Shown here in pieces: positions 15,308 through 24,099 of a stretch of DNA of 29,935 nucleotides. The position numbers and the translations under genes were made by a program. The stretch's first letter is position 1. Every line of letters starts with the position of its first letter. The notes below the pieces were generated by a model. The model made no database searches, was not told the origin of the DNA, and was given only the letters and a program-made list of their open reading frames with translations. The stretch spans positions 1 to 29,935 of the forward strand of contig DJOW01000031.1 of assembly GCA_002437305.1 (NCBI GenBank). The letters run 5' to 3'. This DNA comes from Bacteroidales bacterium UBA6428 (lineage in GTDB: Bacteria > Bacteroidota > Bacteroidia > Bacteroidales > UBA932).

Positions 15308-16165
15308 TTGGGGAGACCCAAGCGGCAAAAGACCGGCGCGAAGAAGAAAACAGAAACAACCTCAAAGAAGCGTGCGGTACGGAAAAGGAGGAGGCCTCGG
15401 AAGGTGAGCATAGGAGTCCGGACGGCGATAGGCATAGCGGCCGCCGTCATCTTGGCTTTGACTCTTGTTTTCCGCAGATGGAATGTCGCGGGCGACCTTG
15501 AGACCGGAGCCGAGGTGCCGGCCGGGGAGTGGCGCTACGGGATCGACATCTCACACCACAACACCGACGGGATCGTCTGGGACTCTCTCTATGTTCTGAC
15601 GGACAAACGCGGAAGGACCATCAGGGATCATCATCTCGCGAGGGACATCAGGCCGGTCAGCTTTGTGTTCATCAAAGCCACGGAAGGGATGTCGATGGTT
15701 GACAAGGATTTCAAGAGGAACTGGCGGGACGCGGGAATGTCGGGACTGAGAAGAGGGGCCTATCATTTTTTCAGAAGCTCGAAGGACGGAGAGGCGCAGG
15801 CCCGTTTGTTCATCAAGACTGTGGGTGATCTGAGGTTCAAGGATCTGCCTCCGGTCCTTGACATCGAGACGATCCACCGTGGAGGATCCAGAAAGAGGCT
15901 CAACGAGGAGGCTCTCAAATGGCTCAAGGTCATCGAGAGCCATTACGGCAGGAGGCCGATAGTCTACACCGGTTCCTCTTTCGCGACGGACTATCTGAGC
16001 AAGGACATCACGGACAATTATCCGATCTGGGTGGCGCACTATGAAAAGGACAAGCCCTCTTTCGAGGGCTGGACCTTGTGGCAGTTCACCGACAAGGCTG
16101 TAGTCAAAGGCGTTCCCGGGCTTGTGGACCTGAACGTCATGAAAAAGCGGCCGTCAAGCCTATAA
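15308..16165 (+). CDS. Membrane-anchored GH25 lysozyme (muramidase)
   Basis: Glycoside hydrolase family 25 enzymes cut the MurNAc-GlcNAc bond of peptidoglycan. From a TTG at 15308 the protein is 285 residues: a very basic cytoplasmic head (GRPKRQKTGAKKK...RKRRRPRK), one membrane helix at about 37-55 (GVRTAIGIAAAVILALTLVF), then the GH25 barrel. Catalytic-site residues are D80 in YGIDISHHN and D185/E187 in VLDIETIH. FIKATEG, GAYHFFR, PIVYTGSSF and WTLWQFTD are further family strands. No ATG occurs in the frame before residue 128, so the start must be non-ATG; TTG 15308 follows CAGGA, while TTG 15281 region and GTG 15404 are alternatives. The catalytic domain would face the periplasm. The last 6 bases overlap the stop of the convergent gene. 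Confidence 0.87.
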   Translation: MGRPKRQKTGAKKKTETTSKKRAVRKRRRPRKVSIGVRTAIGIAAAVILALTLVFRRWNVAGDLETGAEVPAGEWRYGIDISHHNTDGIVWDSLYVLTDKRGRTIRDHHLARDIRPVSFVFIKATEGMSMVDKDFKRNWRDAGMSGLRRGAYHFFRSSKDGEAQARLFIKTVGDLRFKDLPPVLDIETIHRGGSRKRLNEEALKWLKVIESHYGRRPIVYTGSSFATDYLSKDITDNYPIWVAHYEKDKPSFEGWTLWQFTDKAVVKGVPGLVDLNVMKKRPSSL

Positions 16166-17275
16166 TCTTTCAAACGGTCTCCCGAAATCTCCCGTCCAGC
16201 GGTAAAGGCGGGTTCTGGAACACTGGTTTCCTGTCGAAGGGTTCTTCCCCGGCTCGGCGAAATAGAACAGGCCGTTGCCTACCGGGCATATTCCTGTAGA
16301 TCCATATTTGAAGTGAAACCCCTCCACCGGCTTCTCCACCGACCCTATCACCTTATGCTTGGTCCTGTCGTAAAGGACTCCCGCCAGCCGCCTTTTGGCC
16401 GGCTTTTCCGCGATGTCAAACACAAAGATATCATAATTCGGGAATATGCTCTTGCGGCCTTTGTACACAGCCATGAACATTTTCCCCGACGCAGCGTCGT
16501 AGGCCAGGTTCTGCACACCCCAGTCGGTGTTGCCTGTGAAGGCGAAGTACTTGTCAAGAGGCTTTGCCGGGCCTTCCGGATAAAAATCACCGAACCTCAC
16601 CTTGCCGGCATATTCATTAAGCTTCTTGATGTCGTAACGGAGCAGCACCTGATGGTTGTTGTCGCCGCGGGAATTGTCGCCATAAATTCCGTAAGCCACG
16701 TAGAGGTAGTCCTTTCCTCCTTTCTTGCCAAGCTTCGGAGCGATTGTCACCCCGTCGATTCCGGAGCAGCCGTAGAAATGCTCATACTCCTTGTCCGCGA
16801 AACCGGTCATGTGGTAATCCCTTGTGGCATCTCTGACGCAAACTATCCTGAACGCGTCATTGTTCTCCGAATCCATGCCGATTTGATCCACCTTATCGAC
16901 ATCAATGATCGCTATGTAAAACATCGACCTGCCCTTGGCGAACGATGAAAGTCCGGCCCCGATGACATCGTCCTTGCACTCTAATGAGGCATAGACCTTT
17001 CTGTCAGAGGAATTGAACGTCATCGCTCCGAGATGACCCTGGATCCTGTCAATGGAGCCTAGGATCTTACCGTTCATGTCAGTCTTTATGAAACTGGTCG
17101 TGAACGAAAAGTACATGTTGCCGGCGGCCTTGTCATAGGCGATCCCCTGGACATGGTTCCTTCCCCCCTCGACGTAGATCTCGGTCGGCAGACCTGCTTC
17201 CGTCTGTGAATATGCAGCCACGGTTCCGGCAACCATCATCAAGGCTATTAATGCTATTTTTCTCATATTCAACAC
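16160..17275 (-). CDS. Secreted hypothetical protein, probable beta-propeller
   Basis: The 371-residue protein has a Sec signal (MLNMRKIALIALMMVAGTVAAYSQ). The mature part is rich in repeating strand pairs (VQGIAYDKAAGNMYFSF, GAMTFNSSDRKVYASL, VQNLAYDAASGKMFMAV, YGSTGICPVGNGLFYFA), which look like blades of a six- or seven-bladed propeller as in SMP-30/NHL-type proteins. I cannot assign a substrate or an enzyme activity. The start may be ATG 17275 or ATG 17266 (MRKIALIAL). It begins 36 bases after the lpxB stop, so it may be read as the last gene of the surE-lpxB transcript. No promoter box is visible in that gap. Confidence 0.75.
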   Translation of the reverse strand: MLNMRKIALIALMMVAGTVAAYSQTEAGLPTEIYVEGGRNHVQGIAYDKAAGNMYFSFTTSFIKTDMNGKILGSIDRIQGHLGAMTFNSSDRKVYASLECKDDVIGAGLSSFAKGRSMFYIAIIDVDKVDQIGMDSENNDAFRIVCVRDATRDYHMTGFADKEYEHFYGCSGIDGVTIAPKLGKKGGKDYLYVAYGIYGDNSRGDNNHQVLLRYDIKKLNEYAGKVRFGDFYPEGPAKPLDKYFAFTGNTDWGVQNLAYDAASGKMFMAVYKGRKSIFPNYDIFVFDIAEKPAKRRLAGVLYDRTKHKVIGSVEKPVEGFHFKYGSTGICPVGNGLFYFAEPGKNPSTGNQCSRTRLYRWTGDFGRPFERL

Positions 17276-17311
17276 ATTATTCTATCTTATTAGTCGCTTC
17301 GGCAGGCTAGG

Positions 17312-18493
17312 CTACTGTACTCGGTCCTGCTTTCTCAACTCTTCGATCATCGCTCTCGCCACGGCAGCGGAAGCCCCCTCCCCACCGAGGGCGTCACGGA
17401 TCTCCCGGTAGCCCTCAAGCATCGCGGAGCGGTACTCCTCGTCCTCAATCATCCTCCGGACCTCGAACAGCACATTGTCCGGAGTGAAGTAGTACTGGAG
17501 AAGCTCACGGAAGCAAATCCGGTCAAGGATCAGATTGCCGAGGCTTATGTACCGGATCTTGATTATCGCCTTGGCTATCAAGAAATTGATCTCCGCCCCT
17601 TTGTAGGCCACCACCTGCGGGGTCCCGACCAGGGCGCATTCCAGCGAAGCAGTGCCGGAATTGACCACCGCGGCCTTGGCGTGACGCATCACGGCGTAGC
17701 TCTGGCCGAAGACCACGCTGACATATTCACGTCCCCCGATGTACTTGGCATAGTCCGCCTCCGAGCGGGCCGGAGCGGCGGCGACCACAAAACGGTAGTC
17801 TGAATATTCAGGCAAAGCGTGCAGCCTGTCCGCGAACGCCATGAAGGTCGGCATCATCGAGCTGATCTCACCGTTTCTGGAGCCGGCAAGAAGGGCTATC
17901 ATAGGCCGGTCCGGAAGTCCGGTCTTCGCCAGAAACTCCTCGCGGGTCTCCTTGAAGACCTCCGAGTTGTCGATAGCGTCGATCAGCGGGTTGCCTTTAT
18001 AAATAAAGTCAACGCTTTTCCTGGTGAAGTACGGAATCTCGAACGGGAAGACGATGAACAGCTTGTCCACGAAAGCCTTGAGCTTCCTCACACGGTTTTC
18101 CCTTGAGGCCCAGACCTTCGGGGCGATGTAGTAGAAGACCTTGAACCCGGCCTTGTGGGCGAACTCCGCCACCCGGAAGTTGAATCCGGGATAGTCGATG
18201 AGGATCACAACGTCCGGTTTCCATCGGAGAATGTCAGCGGTGCAGTCCGTGAACCTTTTGGCAAAGGCTCTCGCATGAATGATGATCTGAGTGAAGCCGA
18301 TGACAGCCCCGTCCTTGTAGTCCCTGACGAGACCGGTTCCCTGCTGGTGCTCTTTATAGACAGCGTCCATCAATTCCCCACCCCAGAAACGGATGTCGGC
18401 CTCGGGATCCTCGGCATAAAGCCCGCGCATGAGATTGGATCCGTGCAGATCCCCGGACGCCTCTCCGGCTATGATGTAGTAGCGCATATTCAT
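17312..18493 (-). CDS. lpxB: Lipid-A-disaccharide synthase
   Basis: LpxB, a peripheral GT-B (GT19) enzyme on the inner membrane, joins UDP-2,3-diacylglucosamine and lipid X to form the lipid A disaccharide. The 393 residues are of usual length. Recognisable parts are YYIIAGEASGDLHGSNLM (5-22), VVILIDYPGFNFR, KVFYYIAPKVWASRENRVRK, FPFEIPYF, LLAGSRNGEI, and the C-terminal donor site AVVNSGTASLECALVGTPQVVAYK. The ATG at 18493 shares its A with the surE stop (TAATG), so the two are translationally coupled; a second in-frame ATG is at 18487. It confirms an LPS-type outer membrane. Confidence 0.96.
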   Translation of the reverse strand: MNMRYYIIAGEASGDLHGSNLMRGLYAEDPEADIRFWGGELMDAVYKEHQQGTGLVRDYKDGAVIGFTQIIIHARAFAKRFTDCTADILRWKPDVVILIDYPGFNFRVAEFAHKAGFKVFYYIAPKVWASRENRVRKLKAFVDKLFIVFPFEIPYFTRKSVDFIYKGNPLIDAIDNSEVFKETREEFLAKTGLPDRPMIALLAGSRNGEISSMMPTFMAFADRLHALPEYSDYRFVVAAAPARSEADYAKYIGGREYVSVVFGQSYAVMRHAKAAVVNSGTASLECALVGTPQVVAYKGAEINFLIAKAIIKIRYISLGNLILDRICFRELLQYYFTPDNVLFEVRRMIEDEEYRSAMLEGYREIRDALGGEGASAAVARAMIEELRKQDRVQ

Positions 18494-19350
18494 TAAAAAT
18501 CCTCGTTGAATCCGAGCCCTTCAAGACGGGAGACCTCCTCACGGTCCGTACTGTCGATGTTGTGGGCGACAATGGAGATGAAACCGTCTGCAATAATGTG
18601 ATGATCGGCCAAAATGTCATCCTTCGGAGAATCATCCATGAACTCTCCGACCATCATGTAAAGTCTCTCCCCCTCCTCTGCCTTCGGAAACGAGGTTTGC
18701 CCCAAATCCTCGGGACGGACTCCCCTTTTGGCGAAAAGCTCCGCATCCCACGGCCTGAATTCCTTTTCCCAATGCCCCAGACCTTGATGTCCGACGCGGA
18801 TGCCCTTGACGGCCGATGCGGGAATATTCGGGAAATTGACATTATAGAATATTCCCGTCCCCGGATTGCGATGCTCCCAAAGCTTTCTGAATATGCATGG
18901 GAAATATTCACCGACAACGGAGAAGTCGGCATCCGGACTCATCGTGTCGAGTGAGACACCAATGCCCAGGATTCCGTTCAGCGCGGCCTCCTCAGCCGCT
19001 CCGAGGGTGCCGGAATAATTCGCAGCGGTCGCGGCGTTGGATCCGTGGTTGATCCCGCAGACAACGACATCCGGCTTCCCCGGCCAGAAAATCTCGTCCA
19101 GGCCGTACTTCACGCAGCTCGCCGGCGTCGCGTCAAGGTAGGACCACCGCACCCCGTCCTTCGAGGGAAGTTCCTTGCAGGCGATCGCCCTGCCCCCCAT
19201 CGAGACCGCCATTGACATCCCGGACTGGTGGAATTTCGGCGCGACCGCCGTGAGCCTGCCAAATTGACGCATCATGTCAGCCAGGGCATGAATGCCACCG
19301 GCCTGATAACCATCATCGTTTGTCAGCAATATGTTCAGTTCATCAGACAT
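18493..19350 (-). CDS. surE: 5'/3'-nucleotidase SurE
   Basis: SurE dephosphorylates nucleoside monophosphates in a metal-dependent way and is linked to stationary-phase survival. The 285-residue protein starts LNILLTNDDGYQAGGIHAL; D12, D13, S43 (FHQSGMSM) and N101 (CGINHGSNAA) are the four metal ligands of the family. NYSGTLGAAEEAALNG is another family signature. Its stop overlaps the lpxB start by one base. The surE-lpxB arrangement is frequent in Bacteroidetes. A TATATTTG box lies 20 bases upstream of the ATG. Confidence 0.95.
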   Translation of the reverse strand: MSDELNILLTNDDGYQAGGIHALADMMRQFGRLTAVAPKFHQSGMSMAVSMGGRAIACKELPSKDGVRWSYLDATPASCVKYGLDEIFWPGKPDVVVCGINHGSNAATAANYSGTLGAAEEAALNGILGIGVSLDTMSPDADFSVVGEYFPCIFRKLWEHRNPGTGIFYNVNFPNIPASAVKGIRVGHQGLGHWEKEFRPWDAELFAKRGVRPEDLGQTSFPKAEEGERLYMMVGEFMDDSPKDDILADHHIIADGFISIVAHNIDSTDREEVSRLEGLGFNEDF

Positions 19351-19370
19351 GCTATTAATATTTTAGCCCA

Positions 19371-19378
19371 CAAATATA
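19371..19378 (-). promoter_or_regulatory. Putative -7 box (TATATTTG) for surE-lpxB
   Basis: The minus-strand bases TATATTTG fit TAnnTTTG and lie 20 bases before the surE ATG, in the A+T-rich divergent gap shared with gapA. No good -33 element is seen. Confidence 0.4.
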
Positions 19379-19399
19379 TTAAATTCCACAATTTTTTAA

Positions 19400-19407
19400 T
19401 AATTTTG
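19400..19407 (+). promoter_or_regulatory. Putative -7 box (TAATTTTG) for gapA
   Basis: TAATTTTGCA fits TAnnTTTG. It lies 78 bases before the gapA ATG, leaving an A+T-rich leader (TTAACAACTTATTTTTAATA near the start codon) typical of well-translated Bacteroidetes genes. Confidence 0.4.
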
Positions 19408-19485
19408 CATCGCTTTTGCAGTGACAGGCTGCGGTTAGTTTAGTAGTTAAAAAGATTAACAACTTATTTTTAATATCTAATTAAA

Positions 19486-20484
19486 ATGGTAAAACTTGGT
19501 ATTAACGGATTTGGCCGTATCGGACGTATGGTTTTCCGTGCTGCTGTTGAGAATTTCTCACACGACATCGAGGTTGTTGGAATCAATGACCTTCTCGATC
19601 CAGAGTATCTTGCTTACATGCTTAAGTTCGATTCCGTTCACGGAGCGTTCAAGGGCGATGTCAAGGTTGTGGACGGACATCTTGTAGTAAACGGCAAGAA
19701 GATCCGTGTAACCGCTGAGATGGATCCTGCAAACCTCAAGTGGAACGAGGTAGGCGCAGATGTCGTTGTTGAGTCTACAGGCTTCTTCCTTACCGACGAG
19801 ACAGCCCGCAAGCACATCCAGGCCGGCGCTAAGAAAGTCATCATGTCCGCTCCTTCAAAGGACGCCACTCCGATGTTCGTTTATGGTGTCAACGACAAGA
19901 CCTACGCAGGACAGGACATCATCTCCAACGCTTCCTGCACCACCAACTGTCTTGCACCTATCAGCAAGGTGCTCAACGACAAGTTCGGCATCAAGAGAGG
20001 CCTCATGACAACCGTTCACGCCGCAACCGCCACCCAGAAGACCGTTGACGGACCTTCCAAGAAGGACTGGAGAGGCGGTCGTGGAATCCTCGAGAACATC
20101 ATCCCTTCATCAACCGGCGCCGCCAAGGCTGTAGGTAAGGTTCTTCCTGAGCTCAACGGCAAGCTCACCGGCATGTCTCTCCGTGTTCCGACTTCCGACG
20201 TTTCCTTCGTAGACCTTACCTGCGAGCTCAACACTCCTGTCACCTACGATGAGATCTGCGCTGCCATGAAGGAGGCTTCAGAAGGCGAGCTCAAGGGCGT
20301 TCTTGGTTACACCGATGAGGCTGTTGTTTCTACCGACTTCCGCAACAACCCTCACACCTCAATCTTCGATGTGAAGGCTGGTATCCAGCTTGATCCTACT
20401 TTCGTGAAGGTTTGCGCTTGGTACGACAACGAGTGGGGTTATTCAAACAAGGTGCTCGAAATGGCACGTGTGATCACGAAGTAA
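19486..20484 (+). CDS. gapA: Glyceraldehyde-3-phosphate dehydrogenase, type I
   Basis: This cytoplasmic glycolytic enzyme converts glyceraldehyde 3-phosphate, NAD and phosphate to 1,3-bisphosphoglycerate. The 332 residues include the NAD-binding GINGFGRIGR (5-14), the catalytic SNASCTTNCLAP with C151, H178 in TTVHAATATQK, and WYDNEWGYSNKV near the C-terminus. Codon use differs from its neighbours: CGT for Arg, GTT/GTA for Val and CTT for Leu are common, as expected of a highly expressed gene. It is monocistronic, with a strong terminator 22 bases after the stop. Confidence 0.98.
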   Translation: MVKLGINGFGRIGRMVFRAAVENFSHDIEVVGINDLLDPEYLAYMLKFDSVHGAFKGDVKVVDGHLVVNGKKIRVTAEMDPANLKWNEVGADVVVESTGFFLTDETARKHIQAGAKKVIMSAPSKDATPMFVYGVNDKTYAGQDIISNASCTTNCLAPISKVLNDKFGIKRGLMTTVHAATATQKTVDGPSKKDWRGGRGILENIIPSSTGAAKAVGKVLPELNGKLTGMSLRVPTSDVSFVDLTCELNTPVTYDEICAAMKEASEGELKGVLGYTDEAVVSTDFRNNPHTSIFDVKAGIQLDPTFVKVCAWYDNEWGYSNKVLEMARVITK

Positions 20485-20506
20485 TTCCTGTAATTGCTGA
20501 CAAAAT

Positions 20507-20538
20507 AAAGGCCAGGCCTTGTGGGTCTGGCCTTTTTT
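20507..20538 (+). terminator. Rho-independent terminator of gapA
   Basis: AAAGGCCAG (20507-20515) pairs perfectly with CTGGCCTTT (20527-20535) around an 11-base loop, and the T run continues to 20538. Confidence 0.9.
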
Positions 20539-20643
20539 GACGGCAGATCATAAACCAACATGCGCGGATTCCCGAAAGGATCCGCCACTATCCCGGCTAA
20601 GAAAGGGTAAATTGTTTTTTAAGATTATTAAAATTCCAACATC

Positions 20644-21324
20644 ATGAAAAAAGTTGTTTTAACACTTCTGTGCGGTGCGATGATTTTCTCCGGCTGCGGC
20701 ACAATGTCCAAGACAGGCAAAGGGACCCTTTTGGGCTCAGGAGCCGGAGCCATCATAGGAGCCGGAATCGGCGCCGCGATCGGTGACGGCAAGGGCGCCG
20801 CGATCGGGGCCGCGATCGGAACAGCCGTAGGTGCCGGCACCGGCGCCGTCATCGGCAAGAAGATGGACAAGAAGGCCGCTGAGCTTGAGGCACTTGAGAA
20901 CGCCAAGGTCGAGACCGTCCAGGATCAGAACGGTCTTCAGGCCATCAAGGTCACCTTCAACAGTGGCATTCTCTTCCCTACCAACGGCTCGACTCTGTCA
21001 CAGACATCAAAGAACGAGCTGTCTCAGTTTGCCACCAAAATGAGCGACATGCAGGACACTGACATCACCATCTACGGCCACACCGACAACACTGGCTCAG
21101 ATGCCGTCAACGAGCGTCTCTCCAACGAAAGAGCTCAGTCCGTCGCAAACTATCTTAAGAATTGCGGTATCGCTGCATCTCGCATGACAACCGAGGGCAA
21201 ATCTTACTCTATGCCGGTAGCTGACAACGCCACCAAGGAAGGTCGTGCCCAGAACCGCCGCGTCGAAATCTACATCACTGCCAACAAGGCGATGATCGAG
21301 AAGGCCGAGAACGGCACACTATAA
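20644..21324 (+). CDS. OmpA-family lipoprotein with glycine-zipper segment
   Basis: The 226-residue protein has a lipoprotein signal MKKVVLTLLCGAMIFSGC with lipobox cysteine 18. A glycine-rich stretch at about 28-72 (LLGSGAGAIIGAGIGAAIGDG...) is a glycine-zipper that could insert in or associate with the outer membrane. The C-terminal OmpA domain (about 105-213) has the peptidoglycan-binding motif TDNTGSDAVNERLSNERAQSV and GRAQNRRVEI. The architecture matches YiaD/PAL-like proteins that tether the outer membrane to peptidoglycan. Codon use is biased, as in gapA, suggesting high expression. No exact TAnnTTTG box is seen in the A+T-rich stretch upstream (20605-20640). Confidence 0.92.
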   Translation: MKKVVLTLLCGAMIFSGCGTMSKTGKGTLLGSGAGAIIGAGIGAAIGDGKGAAIGAAIGTAVGAGTGAVIGKKMDKKAAELEALENAKVETVQDQNGLQAIKVTFNSGILFPTNGSTLSQTSKNELSQFATKMSDMQDTDITIYGHTDNTGSDAVNERLSNERAQSVANYLKNCGIAASRMTTEGKSYSMPVADNATKEGRAQNRRVEIYITANKAMIEKAENGTL

Positions 21325-21367
21325 TACACACGAATAAAGGTTGGCAAAATACGCCATTCGTTATTAC

Positions 21368-21472
21368 ATACAGCCAAAACCATAGTCACTCCGGCAATCC
21401 TCCCCACCAAAGGTGGGTCCCCTCCCTCTTCGGGAGCCAAAGTTGCCTACGTGACTATGGTTTTGGCTGTAT
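21368..21472. repeat. 105-bp branched palindrome (MITE-like or bidirectional terminator)
   Basis: Perfect 22-bp arms lie at 21368-21389 and 21451-21472 (ATACAGCC... and ...GGCTGTAT). After a 3x3 internal loop, GGCAA (21393-21397) pairs with TTGCC (21443-21447). Two further perfect hairpins sit inside: CCCACC-AAA-GGTGGG (21403-21417) and CTCCC-TCTTC-GGGAG (21422-21436). The whole would fold into a long stem with two side hairpins. Both outer ends are TA, the target duplicated by IS630/Tc1-mariner elements, so a MITE is possible. It lies between the converging ends of the OmpA-type gene and yggS, so it may also act as a terminator in both directions. Confidence 0.85.
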
Positions 21473-21502
21473 TGGTCTAATCAATCGTTAGAAGCTGATT
21501 TT

Positions 21503-22168
21503 TCAGTACTGCCGCGGGCCGAAGATGGAGGTGCCGATGCGGACGATGGTGGCACCGTGGCGGATGGCTAGGCGCCAATCGTGGGACATGCCGATGGAGA
21601 GCTCGGTGAAGTCTGGGAGTTGGGGGTAACGTGCATCCAAACGTTGTTTGAAGGACTGGATGCGGGCGAAATCGGACTCAACTACCGCATTGTCATCGGT
21701 GTGGGTGGCCATGCCCATAAGGCCGTGGATTCGGACATGCCGGTAGGAACGTCCGCTGGCATATTCATCAAGAATCGACTCTATTTCCTGCTCTGTAAGG
21801 CCGCCCTTGGTGAGTTCGGCACCGAGGTGGAGTTCTAACAACACATTGACAGTGCGGGAATTGACCGATGCCCAGTTGTCTATCAGGTCCAATAGGTGGC
21901 GGGAATCGACAGACTCGACCAATGAGGCGTACGGCAAAACCAGCTTCAGTTTGTTGGTCTGGAGATGCCCGATGAAATGCCACTCTATGTCCTGCGGGAG
22001 CTGAAGGGCCTTGGCGGCGAACTCCTGGGGACGGTTCTCACCGAAGCGGCGCTGGCCGGTCTGATAGGCGGTCAGGATGTCCGAGAATGGATGGAATTTG
22101 GAAACTGCCACCAGTTTCACTCCTGATGGCAGTTCCTTTTTGATGTTATTGAGATTTTCTTCTATCAT
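21503..22168 (-). CDS. yggS: YggS-family PLP homeostasis protein
   Basis: The 221-residue protein is a PLP-binding, single-domain alanine-racemase-fold protein (PLPBP/YggS) that helps balance vitamin B6 and amino acid pools in the cytoplasm. K24 in LVAVSKFHP is the predicted PLP lysine. FGENRPQEFAAK, WHFIGHLQTNK, SVDS, and SIGMSHDWRLAIRHGATIVRIGTSIFG follow in family order. It lies 50 bases downstream of yidC, probably as the third gene of that operon. Confidence 0.95.
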   Translation of the reverse strand: MIEENLNNIKKELPSGVKLVAVSKFHPFSDILTAYQTGQRRFGENRPQEFAAKALQLPQDIEWHFIGHLQTNKLKLVLPYASLVESVDSRHLLDLIDNWASVNSRTVNVLLELHLGAELTKGGLTEQEIESILDEYASGRSYRHVRIHGLMGMATHTDDNAVVESDFARIQSFKQRLDARYPQLPDFTELSIGMSHDWRLAIRHGATIVRIGTSIFGPRQY

Positions 22169-22218
22169 TCCGTATAAGAATTTCCAAAAATCTTGTCAAG
22201 ATATTCATAGAAAGCGGC

Positions 22219-24090
22219 TTAGCGCCTTCCTTTCTGCTGTTCCCTCTGCATCTGGGCCTGCATCCTCTGAGCCTCCTCAAGACGCTGCTGCCACTTGCTC
22301 TTCGGCATCTTCTTGCCTTCGGTGGCCTTCAGCCTGGCTCTGATCTCGTCAGGGTTCACGAACCACTTCCGGATCACCCAAGTCTCAAGCATCGTGATGA
22401 GGTTGGAAAGAAGGTAGTAGTAGCTCAAACCGGCTGAGAGGCTGTTGCAGATGAAGAACATCATGATAGGCATCATCCAGACGCTCATGAAGCGCATCGA
22501 AGCCATCTGAGGATCATTGGCTCCCGGCTGTGAGGCGGTCGTGATCTTGGAGTAGAAGAACATGGACACGGCCATCAGCAGGGCGAAAAGCGACAGGTGG
22601 TCTCCGATCAGAGGAATCCTCGTGCCGAAATTAATGATAGAGTCGTAGGCGCTCAGGTCATCGGCCCACAGGAAGGACTGCTGACGCAGCTCGATGGAGG
22701 CCGGGAAGAATCGGAACATCGCCCAAAGGATAGGGAACTGGAGAAGCATCGGTAGACAGCCGCCCATCGGGCTGATCCCCGCCCTCTTGTACAGATCCAT
22801 CTGCGCCTGCTGTTTCTTGAGAGCGTCCTCCTGTTTAGGGTACTTCTCGCTCAGCTTGTCGATCTCCGGCTTGATGGCCTGCATCTTGGCCGACGATGAG
22901 TACGACTTGTAAGAGAAAGGAAGGACAACAATCTTGATGAATATGGTCATCAACAGGATTATGATTCCGAAGTTGGAGATGAACTTGTGCAGGAAGTCAA
23001 AAAGCGGGATTATCACGAACCTCGTGAACCAGCCGACAAGCCAGCCACCCAACGGGATGATCTTCTCGTACTTCTGGTCGTAGGACTTCAACGTTCTGAA
23101 GTGGTTGGGGCCGAAGTAGAACTCGAACGGAACCACGGCCTTTTGCTGCCCCGGCTGGAAATCCACCCTCAGACGCGCCTCTCCGGTCATCAGGTTGTGG
23201 CTCTCGTCATCCTCCGGGAAGTAGTTAAGCGCGAAGTCAGCCGACGCGAACTCCTGCGGAGCCCTCATGATCGCCGAGAAGAACTGCTGCTGAAAAGCGA
23301 ACCAAGAGACCCTGGCATCCACACGTTTCTGAGCGTTGCGTCCTTTTGCGATGGCCTCAGGTTTCTTTTCTCCGTTGAAATAGTAGTCTAGTTTGGAGTA
23401 CTGGACCTCGTTCTTGTAGCCCTTCTCCAGCCTCGGCATGGTCACGAAATAGTCCACGTCGAACGAGAACACATTCTTGGGAATGACATTCTCCATTCCG
23501 ACGAACGAGAGGAAGTTCTTAACGGAATATGACCCCGGGGCTATTGAATATCTCTGCTCGATGTAGCCGCCACCGGCGAAGGGCAGACGCATGGCGAGCG
23601 AGGTGTCTGTCTTCTCGGCAACGGTAAAGTTGAAATCCGCGGTGTTTATCGTCTCTCCGGCATAGATCTGGATGTCATAGCGGCTCATCTCCGGTTTAAA
23701 GAGATAGAGCTCACCTCCACCGTAAGTGTTATATTCCTTTAATCTGGCTGAATATGGTTGGGCGCCTTTCGTTGTGAATGCCACCTCGAACTTGTCGTTG
23801 GACAAAGTTACTATCTGAGCGTCTCCGCCGTGGGCGGCCTCAAGCAACGAGTCCTTGTAGATGCCAACCGAAGCTGACGTGACCTGTGCGGACGAAACAG
23901 TGTCCGAGGACATCCTTCGTGCCGCCTCAGCAGCGGCGAGGGAGTCGGCCTGGATCTGTTTTGCCAACGCTATGGAATCCAACCGCGCCTGATAGGCGGC
24001 CTGTTTCTGGTACTGCTTGTTCTGATAGAAGGTAAAGCCGAACAGGAGCAAGCCTATCAGGACAATACCTGTGATTGTGTTCTTATCCAT
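22219..24090 (-). CDS. yidC: Membrane protein insertase YidC
   Basis: YidC inserts and folds inner-membrane proteins, alone or with SecYEG. The 623-residue length fits the Gram-negative form. An N-terminal helix (4-22, ITGIVLIGLLLFGFTFY) is followed by a large periplasmic beta domain (about 60-345) and the conserved five-helix 60-kDa IMP core from about 360 onward (FGIIILLMTIFIKIVVLPFSYKSYSSSAKMQ; GGCLPMLLQFPILWAMFRFF; MMFFICNSLSAGLSYYYLLSNLITMLE). The positively charged tail (RLEEAQRMQAQMQREQQKGRR) is typical for ribosome contact. It starts 9 bases after the DUF349 gene stop, so the two are surely co-transcribed. Confidence 0.97.
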   Translation of the reverse strand: MDKNTITGIVLIGLLLFGFTFYQNKQYQKQAAYQARLDSIALAKQIQADSLAAAEAARRMSSDTVSSAQVTSASVGIYKDSLLEAAHGGDAQIVTLSNDKFEVAFTTKGAQPYSARLKEYNTYGGGELYLFKPEMSRYDIQIYAGETINTADFNFTVAEKTDTSLAMRLPFAGGGYIEQRYSIAPGSYSVKNFLSFVGMENVIPKNVFSFDVDYFVTMPRLEKGYKNEVQYSKLDYYFNGEKKPEAIAKGRNAQKRVDARVSWFAFQQQFFSAIMRAPQEFASADFALNYFPEDDESHNLMTGEARLRVDFQPGQQKAVVPFEFYFGPNHFRTLKSYDQKYEKIIPLGGWLVGWFTRFVIIPLFDFLHKFISNFGIIILLMTIFIKIVVLPFSYKSYSSSAKMQAIKPEIDKLSEKYPKQEDALKKQQAQMDLYKRAGISPMGGCLPMLLQFPILWAMFRFFPASIELRQQSFLWADDLSAYDSIINFGTRIPLIGDHLSLFALLMAVSMFFYSKITTASQPGANDPQMASMRFMSVWMMPIMMFFICNSLSAGLSYYYLLSNLITMLETWVIRKWFVNPDEIRARLKATEGKKMPKSKWQQRLEEAQRMQAQMQREQQKGRR

Positions 24091-24099
24091 TCCTGACTA

